NCBI GenBank assembly: GCA_040307385.1
Contig: JAWRJQ010000010.1
Coordinates: forward strand, 1-51,983
Direction: 5' to 3'
DNA: 51,983 bases
DNA from: RUG721 sp040307385
Lineage (GTDB): Bacteria > Actinomycetota > Coriobacteriia > Coriobacteriales > Atopobiaceae
This document shows positions 8,104 through 16,692 of this stretch, piece by piece. Both the position numbers and the translations under genes were made by a program. How positions within the stretch are numbered: position 1 is the first letter of the stretch; every line of letters starts with the position of its first letter. Below the pieces are notes generated by a model. The model was given only the letters and a program-made list of their open reading frames with translations, did no database searches and was not told where the DNA came from.

Positions 8104-10455
8104 ATGGATAGGCAGACCGATCCGGTCGAGAGGTCGGCCAAGGGCGCGCCCGAAGCCGCAAACTGGCGTCTGGTCGAAGAGGCCTGCTCCTCCTACCTCG
8201 GGCCCGACGACATCGAGCCCATCGAGCGCGCCTACCGCTTCGCCGCCGACTACCATCGCGATCAGCGCCGTCGCAGCGGCGAGCCCTACATCAACCATCC
8301 CGTCGAGGTTGCGCTCATCCTCAGCCAAGACCTCCACATGGACGCCGACTGCATCTGCGCGGCCCTGCTCCACGATACGGTTGAAGATACCGATGCCTCC
8401 CTCGACGAGCTCACCGAGCGCTTCGGAGCCGATATCGCCGAGCTGGTGGACGGCGTCACCAAGCTCACCAGCATCGAGGTCTCGTCCATGGACGAGCGCC
8501 AGGCCCTCAACCTGCGCAAGATGTTCCTCGCCATGTCCAAAGACATCCGCGTGGTCATCATCAAGCTCGCCGACCGTCTGCACAACATGCGCACGCTCGC
8601 CGCGCTCAAGCCCGAGCGCCGCATCTTCAAGGCGCGCGAGACCATGGACGTGTATGCCCCGCTCGCCGACCGCCTGGGCATGTCGAGCGTCAAATGGGAG
8701 CTCGAGGACCTGGCCTTCTTCTGGCTCGAACCCGAGGAATACGAGCGCATCGCCCGCATGGTGCAAGACAGCCGCGCCCAGCGCGAGGCCGACACCGAGG
8801 GCGCCATCAAAACGCTCGATGACGAGCTCAAGAGCGTGGGCCTCTCCGACTACCGCATCGTCGGCCGCCCCAAGCACCTGTGGTCCATCTACCAGAAGAT
8901 GACCCGCAAGGGCCGCGAGTTCTCCGACATCTACGACCTCATCGCCCTGCGCGTCATCACCGCGTCGGTGGGCGACTGCTACTCCACGCTTGGAGCCGTG
9001 CATGCGCTCTGGCATCCCATGCCCGGGCGCTTCAAAGACTACATCGCCACGCCCAAGGCGAATCTCTACCAGTCGCTCCACACCACCGTCATCGGTCCCG
9101 ACGGGCGTCCCATCGAGATCCAGATCCGCACCCAGGAGATGCACGAGGCGAGCGAGTTCGGCATCGCCGCGCACTGGCTCTACAAGAAGGACGGCAATTC
9201 GCGCGGTCGCATGAGCGCCGAGGATAAGAACGTCGATTCCACCATCCGCTGGGTGCGCCAGAGCCTCAACTGGGCCGTGGAGGACGACATCGAGGATGCT
9301 CACGAGTATCTGGACGACCTCAAGGTCGATCTCTTCGAGCACGAGATCTTCGTGTTCACGCCCAAGGGCGAGGTCATGAGCCTGCGGCGCGATTCCACGC
9401 CGCTCGACTTCGCGTACGCCGTCCATACCGAGGTGGGAAACCACTGCGTGGGGGCCAAGGTCAACGGGTCGGTCGTGCCGCTCACCCACAAGCTCACGAG
9501 CGGCGACCGCGTGGAGATCCTCACCAATAAGAACGCCAAGCCCTCGCGCGACTGGATGAGCATCGTCGCCACGCCGTCCGCGCGCAACAAGATCCGCAAG
9601 TTCTTCAACGTGGAGAGCAAGTCCGACGATGCCGAGCGCGGACGCAGCGAGCTGGCGAAGGAGCTGCGCAAGAAGGGATACGGCATCTCCACGCAGCGCA
9701 CCATCAAGGCGCTCGCCAAGGTGCTCGGCCACTTCGACTACCGCACGACGGACGACCTCTTCGCCGCGATCGGCTCCAACAAACTTAACCCCAAGACCGT
9801 CGCCGCGCGGGTGAGCGAGGTGCTCGAGGAAGGGTCGCCCGAGAGCCAGGCCGCCGCGCGCAGGCAGGCGGAGCGCGCAGCCCATCTGCAGACGGCCATG
9901 AGCCAGGACGAGCCGCTCATGCAGGCCTTCACCGCAGAGCGCGCCGGCAAGGGCAAGAAGCGCAAGAAGAACAGCTGCGGCGTGGTGGTCAAGGGCGATG
10001 CCGACCTGCTGGTCCATCTTGCGCATTGCTGCAACCCCGTGGCGGGCGACGAGATCGTGGGCTTCATCACGCGCGGACGCGGCATCTCGGTGCATCGCGC
10101 CAACTGCCCCAACGTCACGAGCCTCATGCAGAACCCCGAGCGCATGATCGGCGTCGAGTGGGATGCCTCCGGGGCCACCGAGTTCAAGGTCGAGATCGTC
10201 GTCGAGGCGTCCGACCGCATGGGCCTCTTGAAGGACGTGACGATCGCCGTTGGCGACGCGGGTGCCAACATCCTCTCGGCTGCAACCCAGGTCAGCTCTC
10301 AGGGCCTCGCCCGCCTGCGGTTTTTGGTCGCCATCTCCGATGCGAGCCTGCTCGATGCCCTGCTCGCTGCCGTGAGCCGCGTGGCATCCGTCTACGACGC
10401 CCGCCGCATCATGCCCGGCGAGGGCGCCAACCAGATGAAACGGCGGGTTAAATGA
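8104..10455 (+). CDS. rel: Bifunctional (p)ppGpp synthetase/hydrolase Rel
   Basis: Rel makes and degrades the stringent-response alarmone ppGpp at the ribosome. The 783-aa protein has an intact HD hydrolase motif (HDTVEDT, His90-Asp91), the synthetase core GRPKHLWSIYQKM with YDLIALRV, a TGS domain (FVFTPKGEVMSL onward), a central Cys-rich part (HCCNPV) and a C-terminal ACT domain. The intact HD site argues for both activities rather than a RelA-only enzyme. I chose ATG 8104 because the G-rich ribosome site fits it better than GTG 8098. It lies 15 bp after the recJ fusion, so the two are probably co-transcribed. Confidence 0.95.
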   Translation: MDRQTDPVERSAKGAPEAANWRLVEEACSSYLGPDDIEPIERAYRFAADYHRDQRRRSGEPYINHPVEVALILSQDLHMDADCICAALLHDTVEDTDASLDELTERFGADIAELVDGVTKLTSIEVSSMDERQALNLRKMFLAMSKDIRVVIIKLADRLHNMRTLAALKPERRIFKARETMDVYAPLADRLGMSSVKWELEDLAFFWLEPEEYERIARMVQDSRAQREADTEGAIKTLDDELKSVGLSDYRIVGRPKHLWSIYQKMTRKGREFSDIYDLIALRVITASVGDCYSTLGAVHALWHPMPGRFKDYIATPKANLYQSLHTTVIGPDGRPIEIQIRTQEMHEASEFGIAAHWLYKKDGNSRGRMSAEDKNVDSTIRWVRQSLNWAVEDDIEDAHEYLDDLKVDLFEHEIFVFTPKGEVMSLRRDSTPLDFAYAVHTEVGNHCVGAKVNGSVVPLTHKLTSGDRVEILTNKNAKPSRDWMSIVATPSARNKIRKFFNVESKSDDAERGRSELAKELRKKGYGISTQRTIKALAKVLGHFDYRTTDDLFAAIGSNKLNPKTVAARVSEVLEEGSPESQAAARRQAERAAHLQTAMSQDEPLMQAFTAERAGKGKKRKKNSCGVVVKGDADLLVHLAHCCNPVAGDEIVGFITRGRGISVHRANCPNVTSLMQNPERMIGVEWDASGATEFKVEIVVEASDRMGLLKDVTIAVGDAGANILSAATQVSSQGLARLRFLVAISDASLLDALLAAVSRVASVYDARRIMPGEGANQMKRRVK

Positions 10456-10500
10456 TTGCGGACGGGCCGCGTGCACTGCCGAAATGCGGCGGTGTGCACG

Positions 10501-11433
10501 ATGGCTAGGATCTTCGTCTCAGGGCTGCTGAATGTGGAGGCGTCCGCGCGGGTGCGCTGCTTTCCCATCGATTACCACCCCATCGACTACCCGTTTTTCG
10601 GTGTCAGCATGGGTGCGTCGGGCGTTGCCCTCAACATTGCGAAGGCGCTTGCGACCCTTGGCGACGATGTAAGGGTATCGTCTCTGCTCGGGGACGATCT
10701 TTCGGCACGGCTGATTCTCGACGAGCTGAAGCGATGCTCTATCCAGACCACGTTCATATCGTCGGGATTGCAGGAGACTCCCCAGTCCGTCATTCTCTAC
10801 GATGATGCGGGCAAGCGGCAGATCTACTGTGATTTGAAAGATATTCAGGAAGCAGAGTATGCCTTCACGCCCGATATGATTCGCGATAGCAGCCTCGTCG
10901 TCGCCTGCAACATCAATTTCAACCGCCCGTTGCTCGTGCTTGCTCGGGAGCAGGGAATGCGGGTCGCGACCGATGTGCATGTGCTTTCCGATCCTGACGA
11001 TGGCTACAACCGCGCGTTCATGGAGGCTGCGGATATCCTCTTCTTAAGCGATGAGGGCATAGAGGACGATCATCAGGGCTTCCTGATGGCCCTGGAAGAG
11101 CGTTATCACAACAGGATCATCGTGCTCGGCAGGGGCTCGCGGGGAGCCATGATGTATCTCAGGGACGAGGGCGCCTTCGTCGAACGCCCGGCGTGTCCCG
11201 CCGATGAGGTTGCCAGCACGGCCGGCGCAGGCGACGCTCTGTTCTCAGCGTTTATCCACTTCGAGCAAAAGGGGCTGCATCCGGTCGAGGCGCTGGACCT
11301 GGCGCAGCTGTTTGCCGCGACGAAGATCAAAAGCGCAGGCGGGGCAAACGGCTTTGTGGCAGAGGACGAGCTGCTTGCTGCAGCGCATCCGCGCCTATCA
11401 GTCCGTGATGATGCTCGGGAAGATCCCCTTTAG
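10501..11433 (+). CDS. PfkB-family carbohydrate kinase
   Basis: The 310-aa protein has the ribokinase/PfkB fold signatures: GVALNIAKALATLGDDV near the N-terminus and STAGAGDALFSAFIHF with the anion hole and catalytic Asp. The substrate (ribose, adenosine, pseudouridine or another sugar) cannot be told. ATG 10501 starts a normal MARIFVSGLLNVE N-terminus; the open frame further upstream has no support. No strong SD is visible. It follows rel by 45 bp on the same strand, but its codon choice is less GC-biased than that of rel. Its 3' end overlaps the convergent gene by 36 bp. Confidence 0.85.
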   Translation: MARIFVSGLLNVEASARVRCFPIDYHPIDYPFFGVSMGASGVALNIAKALATLGDDVRVSSLLGDDLSARLILDELKRCSIQTTFISSGLQETPQSVILYDDAGKRQIYCDLKDIQEAEYAFTPDMIRDSSLVVACNINFNRPLLVLAREQGMRVATDVHVLSDPDDGYNRAFMEAADILFLSDEGIEDDHQGFLMALEERYHNRIIVLGRGSRGAMMYLRDEGAFVERPACPADEVASTAGAGDALFSAFIHFEQKGLHPVEALDLAQLFAATKIKSAGGANGFVAEDELLAAAHPRLSVRDDAREDPL

Positions 11434-11967
11434 AAAGTGCCTGTACTCGGGATGATCCACCGCTCCTTCGTATTCCTCTACGATGGTTTTGCGACTCCAC
11501 TCCCTCATGCTGTCCGGCATGTCCTCGTAACGCACAATCGCTATCAGGCCATCCTTTTCCGCTTCCAAGATAGCTTCCCAGGCATCCGGCACAAACTCCA
11601 CCCCGGTCACCTCCACAGGGACGCTGCTGGTGGCCGCGTCGGGAATGCGGAGATCGAAGCCGGATTCCATGATGCGCTCCGCGCTATAGATGAATCCCGA
11701 CACCCCTTCATAGGTCGTTTTAAGGGCGTTGGGATAGTATTCTTCCAGGCGCTGGATCCCATTTTCGTCGAACCCGTAGGGTGCCCATTTTCGCCATCTC
11801 CCTTTGAATGCAAATCCCGTTTCCCTGCAGTGCTTCTCAATCGAATTGCTTAAATATACGAGGACGTTTTCTCGTTTCCTCGAGAAGTAGACCAAGGGGA
11901 CCCCATGATTCGACATCCTGGGCTCCAACTGCCTGATGTTCCCTATGGGCGATGCATGGTAATACAT
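11398..11967 (-). CDS. Conserved protein of unknown function (189 aa)
   Basis: I do not recognise a named family. The N-terminus (YYHASPIGNIRQLEP, then GVPLVYFSRKRENVLVYLSN) resembles proteins of unknown function in Firmicutes, and the opening H-x-S with a later Y-F-S is faintly like ADP-ribosyltransferase folds; that is only a hint. The middle is rich in aromatic residues and the C-terminus is charged. GAGG lies about 7 nt before ATG 11967. It converges on and overlaps the kinase by 36 bp. No membrane segment or signal peptide is seen. Confidence 0.6.
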   Translation of the reverse strand: MYYHASPIGNIRQLEPRMSNHGVPLVYFSRKRENVLVYLSNSIEKHCRETGFAFKGRWRKWAPYGFDENGIQRLEEYYPNALKTTYEGVSGFIYSAERIMESGFDLRIPDAATSSVPVEVTGVEFVPDAWEAILEAEKDGLIAIVRYEDMPDSMREWSRKTIVEEYEGAVDHPEYRHFLKGIFPSIITD

Positions 11968-11991
11968 GCTATCCTCGCTAGAACTGCCGGT

Positions 11992-12078
11992 TTATCGGAT
12001 CGGCTGTCCAATCCCCAGCTCCTTGCGCCATAAGAGGTCATCTCCACATCCATGGCCGGTCAGAGCAATAATATTCAT
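11992..12078 (-). CDS. Possible 28-aa ORF with strong ribosome site
   Basis: GGGAGGT stands 7 nt before an ATG and is followed by a 28-codon frame (MNIIALTGHGCGDDLLW...). It ends 24 nt before the 189-aa gene on the same strand. It may be the stub of a truncated gene or a small upstream cistron. No homology is recognised. Confidence 0.3.
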   Translation of the reverse strand: MNIIALTGHGCGDDLLWRKELGIGQPIR

Positions 12079-12378
12079 GCCCGTTACCTCCCGTCAATCC
12101 TCCCTGCGGCAGATCGGTCACATGACGAGTTTGTACTTTCCGCAAGCTGCAACACGATAGAATGCAAACTCAAGGGCCGTATCGGGTCCGCAGGCGCAGC
12201 GCAGGCCGAAACCGAAAAAGGGAAGCGAGGGTTCTGCGCAAAGGAGGCTGCGTTTTTGTTGGACTTCGGTTTTCGGATAGGGGGTTCTCGACGTGCTGCT
12301 TGCCGACTTGCTACCATAGGAACCCACGGGCAGCGCGATACGCTGCTGGATGCGGCAAGAACGCAGGCAGGAGGCATC
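12079..12378. other. Gap without recognised gene
   Basis: About 300 bp between the 28-aa minus-strand ORF and the hydrolase. The hydrolase frame is open across most of it, but this upstream part reads like non-coding sequence and shows no family resemblance. I see no clear promoter or hairpin. Confidence 0.4.
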
Positions 12379-13140
12379 TTGGGTTACTACGAGCGAGAGC
12401 ACTGGTGCAAGCGCGAGGACAAGAACATCTACGGCAAGCTCTTTCTGCCGGAGGGCATCGATGACGGCCGCCCGCGCGCCACGGCGATCTTCTCGCATGG
12501 CTTGAGCACCAACCACGGTGACATGGAACCCTATGCGCGCACCGCTGCCGAGCGCGGCATGGTCTCATATGTGTTCGACTTCTGCGGCGGCGGCAACTAC
12601 AGCTACAGCGACTGGCAGGATAATATGTCGCTCTTCACCGAGCAGCACGACCTTGAATCTGTGGCCTGGGAGATCAGCCGCGAGCCCTTCGTCGACGAGC
12701 GAAACCTCTTTCTCTGCGGTGCGAGCCTTGGTGCGACCATCACCTTGATGGCGGCCCGCGCGAATGCAAGCCTGATAAAGGGGTGCGTGCTGCTGTATCC
12801 GGCCTTCAACCTGCATGAGGCGGTGCGCACCGCATGTCCCAACCGCGACGACATACCGGAGTCGTTTCCCCTCATGAACATGAACGTGAGCGGCGACTTC
12901 CTGCGCTCATGCTACGACTACGACTTCTACGAGCACATTCCCTCTTTTCCGCAGGACGTGCTCATCTTCCATGGGGATGCAGACAAGAACGTGCCGCTCG
13001 GCTATTCGCAACGTGCCGCCGAGCTCTTTCCCCGCTGCGACCTGCGCGTCATCCCTGGTGGCGAGCATGGCTTCATCAATCCTTACTACTGGCAGGTGAT
13101 CGAGCAGGCAACCGAGTGGCTGACCAGCCGCATCGGGTAG
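12379..13140 (+). CDS. Alpha/beta hydrolase, serine aminopeptidase-like
   Basis: The 253-aa product has the alpha/beta hydrolase triad: nucleophile elbow GASLGA, acid in HGDADKNVP, and histidine in GGEHGF. FSHGLSTNHGDMEPYA is the usual oxyanion strand-loop. It is most like the esterase/S33 peptidase group that acts on small esters or feruloyl-type substrates; the substrate is unknown. I placed the start at TTG 12379 (LGYYEREHW) because AGGAGG lies directly upstream (spacer about 4-5 nt). The frame is open for another 109 codons upstream, but that part does not look like protein. No signal peptide, so cytoplasmic. Confidence 0.82.
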   Translation: MGYYEREHWCKREDKNIYGKLFLPEGIDDGRPRATAIFSHGLSTNHGDMEPYARTAAERGMVSYVFDFCGGGNYSYSDWQDNMSLFTEQHDLESVAWEISREPFVDERNLFLCGASLGATITLMAARANASLIKGCVLLYPAFNLHEAVRTACPNRDDIPESFPLMNMNVSGDFLRSCYDYDFYEHIPSFPQDVLIFHGDADKNVPLGYSQRAAELFPRCDLRVIPGGEHGFINPYYWQVIEQATEWLTSRIG

Positions 13141-13236
13141 GGCAGCGCTCCGGCTTTGCAGCCAACTCGATCTTTTTCCCGGCGTTTAGGGACTCCAATC
13201 CATGTGGAGCTGCTGACCTTGTTGTGAGGAGCGGGT

Positions 13237-13649
13237 ATGAAACGGGAGCTTGGAATCGCAAGATGCGGTCTGGCGTGCTGCCTTTGCAGCGCGAACGAGC
13301 ATTGCATCGGGTGCAACTCGGGCGAATGCCCCGACAAGGACTGGTGCGAGAACAGAAGGTGCTCAATAGAGAAGCGTTACGACCGCTGTGCCGATTGTGG
13401 CTCGGAATGCAGGAGGGGGCTGCTCGCCAAGATGAAACCGTATGGGTTCACGATGTTTAAAAAAGATATGGCGAGGCCGAGCTGCTAGACTGCCTTGAGC
13501 GGAATGAATGCAGCGGCATTATGTATCATCGCGAGGAGATATGCGGCGATTACGACGGCTTCGATGATGTCGAGGATCTGATACGATTCATCAAAACGGG
13601 AAAAGATGAGTTCCGGCCTGTGAGGATTGAATATGGGCATCAGATTTGA
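13237..13649 (+). pseudogene. DUF3795-like Cys-rich protein, frameshifted
   Basis: A good SD (GAGGAG) and ATG 13237 open a Cys-rich frame (GIARCGLACCLCSANEHCIGC) that stops after 83 aa at 13488. The -1 frame continues seamlessly: RYGEAELLDCLERNE, then YHREEICGDYDGFDDVEDLIRFIKTG, stopping at 13649. This is the usual C-terminal half of DUF3795-type zinc-binding proteins. The break is at an A6 run (13459-13464); one more A restores a full protein of about 137 aa. It could be a true mutation, phase variation or a sequencing error. The end overlaps the next gene start by 17 nt. Confidence 0.75.
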
Positions 13650-14088
13650 AAAGGGGATACATAAAGACGATGCCTTGCTCCTATGCGAATGGTCCAACGA
13701 GCAGGGAAGAGAGTTCCAAGAGCAATGGATGGGCTCTCAGATCCCCTACCCGCTGAAGTATGACAAGATAAAAGAATTAAATAATCTGTTTTCAATCTTC
13801 AGTGAAGGGGAATTCATCGGGGTGATACAAAAGGTACGGATCGACGAGGATAACGTGCACATTGGGAGATTCGTGCTGGATCCTCGAAAGACGGGAATGG
13901 GTTATGGGACGGAGGCACTGAAAGGATTTGTCGATCTCATCTTCGAGGATGCCGGCATCAGGAGCATCTCTTTATCGGTTTTCGATTTCAACCAACATGC
14001 AAGGAAGCTGTATGAGAAGCTCGGATTTGAAATCGATGAGGTGGTCGAGTCGCCAAAGCTGAAATACATTATGAGGAAATGCAGGTAG
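13633..14088 (+). CDS. GNAT family N-acetyltransferase
   Basis: The 151-aa protein has the acetyl-CoA loop in RKTGMGYGTEALKGF and the end motif NQHARKLYEKLGFEI, both typical of RimJ/RimL-like GNAT enzymes. The acceptor substrate is unknown. ATG 13633 has GTGAGGA upstream and lies inside the tail of the DUF3795-like gene, suggesting co-translation when that gene is intact. Codon use is less GC-biased than in the flanking core genes. Confidence 0.85.
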   Translation: MGIRFEKGIHKDDALLLCEWSNEQGREFQEQWMGSQIPYPLKYDKIKELNNLFSIFSEGEFIGVIQKVRIDEDNVHIGRFVLDPRKTGMGYGTEALKGFVDLIFEDAGIRSISLSVFDFNQHARKLYEKLGFEIDEVVESPKLKYIMRKCR

Positions 14089-14102
14089 ATTATTTTCAAA
14101 AA

Positions 14103-14447
14103 AACATGCACATAGTGCGAAGGCTGCCGCTCGCTTTGAATCTGTAACGAAGGAATAGCTGATGACGGTGGCGCATCGTATCGCCGCCTACCTCCTAGAT
14201 GCTTCATCGAGATTTCGGAAGAGGCATGTGCTGCAATGGGAACGCGTCAGCAAGCCGTACGGACGAATTGCAGTTTACTGCGAACACGCTTGCTGATACC
14301 GAGCATTACGGTGGCAGAAGCTGGGAGCGGGGATTCTACCTCTGTGAATCCGCTCTGCCGAGACGGCGCCGCCGTCACACGAGGACGCGGAACGTGTCCG
14401 GGAAGCCTGAAGGCGCAGGCGCTCGCATGTGCGGTCGGAGCGAGGTT
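14103..14447. other. Gap without recognised gene
   Basis: A plus-strand frame is open from 14199 to 14552, but it runs into the inverted-repeat element, has no good ribosome site and is unlike any family I know. I see no RNA gene here. Confidence 0.4.
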
Positions 14448-14602
14448 GGCTCCAAATTCCCCTCGAAATTCAAAGTTATGTACGATTATATTGACGGTGG
14501 CATGATAAGCGTGTATGTCTATCTGGGCATTCTGAGCTCATTTGCTAGATAAGTCTCCATCACATCGTGCATAACTTTGAATTTCGAGGGGAATTTGGAG
14601 CC
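14448..14602. repeat. 155-bp element with 39-nt inverted repeats (MITE-like)
   Basis: The left arm 14448-14486 and right arm 14564-14602 are reverse complements over 39 nt with a single G-T wobble (33 nt of perfect match at the outer side, beginning GGCTCCAAATTCCCCTCG). They enclose about 77 bp. The arms are more AT-rich than the surroundings. No transposase or clear target-site duplication is seen. It could be a non-autonomous transposable element or a large RNA hairpin. Confidence 0.7.
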
Positions 14603-14861
14603 GGGTGGCCGCTGCAGCGCGCGTAACTATGGATTCCGCAGTAAGGAAACGAAGGCGTATTGCGACGGGAAGCCAGGTCCAAGCCGTCCGCTCTAGCTCT
14701 CGACGCTCCCCATCCATCAGGCCTTTTTGCAGTGGCTGGGATTAAAGTAAGCTAGCTTCAAGGTGTGTGCCGATTGTTGGCTCCACGGCCGCATCTAGCG
14801 CAAAGCGGTGCGCGGCACCAACCATCGGCATGTGATCAAACTCAATTTAATGGAGACGATT
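14603..14861. other. Gap without recognised gene
   Basis: About 260 bp between the inverted-repeat element and the broken acetyltransferase gene. No coding frame, promoter or hairpin that I can support. Confidence 0.4.
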
Positions 14862-15387
14862 ATGCTGGTAACAATAACGGAGTATCAGGAGCTGGATGCG
14901 AGGAAGCTGATGGACATATACTCCGAAAGCAATTATGAAAACACAGATTACTTTTTTCCTGACGAACCGAACAAAGATGTTGCTGTCCGAAAGGCTGAAG
15001 ACGGTTTCCTGGAGTATCTGAAAAACGATTTTTTTCGAGCAGGCCGGAGCATCCTACTGGATCTTGGAGAAAGAAGGCGTTTGGGTCAGTGCATTACGGC
15101 TCAACAGGATTACAAGCGGCCTGCACTTTCTCGAAGCACTTGAGACTCGCCCAGATCAAAGGGGGAAAGGGTTTGCAGCCCTGCTTCTCTCGGGTGTCGT
15201 GGATTCTTTGAAAAAGGAAGGCCCTTTCCGGCTTTGCTGTTGCGTCGGCAAGAAGAACACGGCATCTTTGAGGGCTCATGAAAAATGCGGTTTCCAGGTC
15301 GTATCAGAGGAGGGCTACGATTATCTGCAGAACGAAGCAGACGATCGCTATTTCGGCCTGGAGTATCGCTATTCAGGAGAGGGGTAG
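14862..15387 (+). pseudogene. GNAT acetyltransferase, frameshifted
   Basis: GGAGA precedes ATG 14862, which opens MLVTITEYQELDARKLMDIY. At a T7 run (15029-15035) the reading jumps to the next frame: FEQAGASYWILEKEGVWVSALRL, then RPDQRGKGFAALLLSG (acetyl-CoA loop) and NTASLRAHEKCGFQVVSEEG. Removing one T gives a complete GNAT of about 174 aa ending at 15387. As it stands, the first frame stops at 15143. It may be a recent inactivation, a phase-variable tract or a base-calling error. Confidence 0.78.
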
Positions 15388-15396
15388 CTCCCGCTT

Positions 15397-15855
15397 ATGA
15401 GGGGTATGAAAACGAGAATCAGAGACTCAGTTAACTCGATGAGCGAAGAATCTTGCGAAGAACGGCTACAGTATCTTATTGCAACTGCTGAGAGGCCTGG
15501 GTTAAGGGGCTGTTCAGACCACGCAGTTCAAGTGCTGGAGAAGAGAGCGTTTCAGATTGGAACACGGGCGGGGGATGGTATGGCGGTCGGGCTCTTGTTT
15601 CAGGCAGTCCTTTGGACTTGGTTCCTCGGCTGCGTAATCACATATCGAATCGGAAAGCATCTTCTCGTGGAAGGCGAAGGGTTTAAGAGCATTGAGTTTT
15701 CCATGCTCTGCCTATACACTGCGGGCCTGATCGCATTCCACTGCTTGCAGCCGACCGGGAAATGGATTCTCTTCGCCATTCTGGTGCTGTGGTTCATAGT
15801 GCAATTTATGTGCCACTGGTACTTTACGTTTTCTGGTGCCAGCGCACAAAAATAA
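15397..15855 (+). CDS. Small integral membrane protein, unknown function
   Basis: The 152-aa product has a charged N-terminal about 60 residues and then three hydrophobic helices (AVGLLFQAVLWTWFLGCVI; SMLCLYTAGLIAFHCL; WILFAILVLWFIVQFMCHW). No family is recognised. GGAGAGGGG lies about 11 nt before ATG 15397. It starts 9 bp after the broken GNAT gene and may be co-transcribed with it. Confidence 0.6.
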   Translation: MRGMKTRIRDSVNSMSEESCEERLQYLIATAERPGLRGCSDHAVQVLEKRAFQIGTRAGDGMAVGLLFQAVLWTWFLGCVITYRIGKHLLVEGEGFKSIEFSMLCLYTAGLIAFHCLQPTGKWILFAILVLWFIVQFMCHWYFTFSGASAQK

Positions 15856-16390
15856 GAGGATACAACGAGTGCTTCCACGACACGGTCCGGCTTTTCCCGA
15901 TGAGTGAATAGCGGCTTGTTCCGGACCTATACCACATTTTGCTGCATGTGCTGATCTTGACGAGTATCATCCTTTGCACGATGTGAGTCGCCTGGTCCGC
16001 CGGCATGGACAATACGGACAAGAGCTTATCTATCATAATCTCTGAGATCCATTGATTTTCCCGTATGTTTCTCGAGACCACTCCATAAAATGCTTCGCTG
16101 GAACAGCGCATCATTCATGCAGTTGCAGAGTCGAGATATTGGTAAATCGGGATTTTGGCGGGGTTGAATATGGGGACGCATTCGATGCCGCACTAACATG
16201 ATCGAAGGCCGTAGAGTAAAGTCAAGGCGGAGCATATGGAAGAGCCCTTATCGATAAGAAAACAGACAGCGGGGGTATGGGCGATCCAAAGGCAGCCATC
16301 TGCTAGAATTGCGGAGAAGCATCAATCTATCTCGATAATCCCTCTAAGCTGAAAAATGATTAGCAATCGGGATTTGAGTGAGGAAATAAC
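15856..16390. other. 535-bp gap with degenerate coding remnants
   Basis: No intact gene recognised. A minus-strand frame (16114 to 15824) contains SRNIRENQWISEIM, which matches a segment of the truncated GNAT at 18.3 kb; 16040-16078 and 18286-18324 are similar at DNA level (32 of 39 bases by eye). It looks like scrambled remains of older genes. Confidence 0.45.
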
Positions 16391-16666
16391 ATGTGGATGT
16401 TGTTAGGGTCTTCAGCAATAGTAACGGCAGTTCTAAACTGCATCGCAGGATTGCGGAACAAAGAGACAAGATACTATAGGTTTGCAAGTATTTCTCTGAC
16501 AGCATTGACAATGTGCGCTTTTTATAGTGATGGTGCCAGAAGGGCAACCGTTGAAGACTGGGGCGGCCTAATGGATATTATGCCAACAATGTCAACCGCA
16601 CTATGGGTATGCGTGGGTGCGTCGATATTGATCAATGGAACTACGCTTTTTGTAAAGAAGAAATAA
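16391..16666 (+). CDS. Small conserved membrane protein (91 aa)
   Basis: It has two or three hydrophobic helices (MWMLLGSSAIVTAVLNCIAGL; YRFASISLTALTMCAFYS; ALWVCVGASILINGTTLFV) and a C-terminal KKK. Similar small membrane proteins occur in Firmicutes; function unknown. GTGAGG precedes the ATG. Base composition is clearly more AT-rich than the core genes, fitting recent acquisition. The flavodoxin gene starts 27 bp later and is probably in the same operon. Confidence 0.7.
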   Translation: MWMLLGSSAIVTAVLNCIAGLRNKETRYYRFASISLTALTMCAFYSDGARRATVEDWGGLMDIMPTMSTALWVCVGASILINGTTLFVKKK

Positions 16667-16692
16667 GCGAATCGGCGTTTATGGAGGGCGCA

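Noticed and set aside
7948..10476. 842-codon minus-strand open frame opposite rel
   Set aside because: Same GC-driven antisense effect; the plus-strand rel is unambiguous.
13459..13465. Programmed -1 frameshift in the DUF3795-like gene
   Set aside because: The AAAAAAG run is out of phase with the zero frame for a classical X XXY YYZ slip, and I see no stimulatory stem or SD in the right place. Mutation or sequencing error is simpler.
14199..14552. 117-codon ORF running into the inverted repeat
   Set aside because: No ribosome site, Arg-rich low-complexity product, and it depends on repeat DNA for its length.
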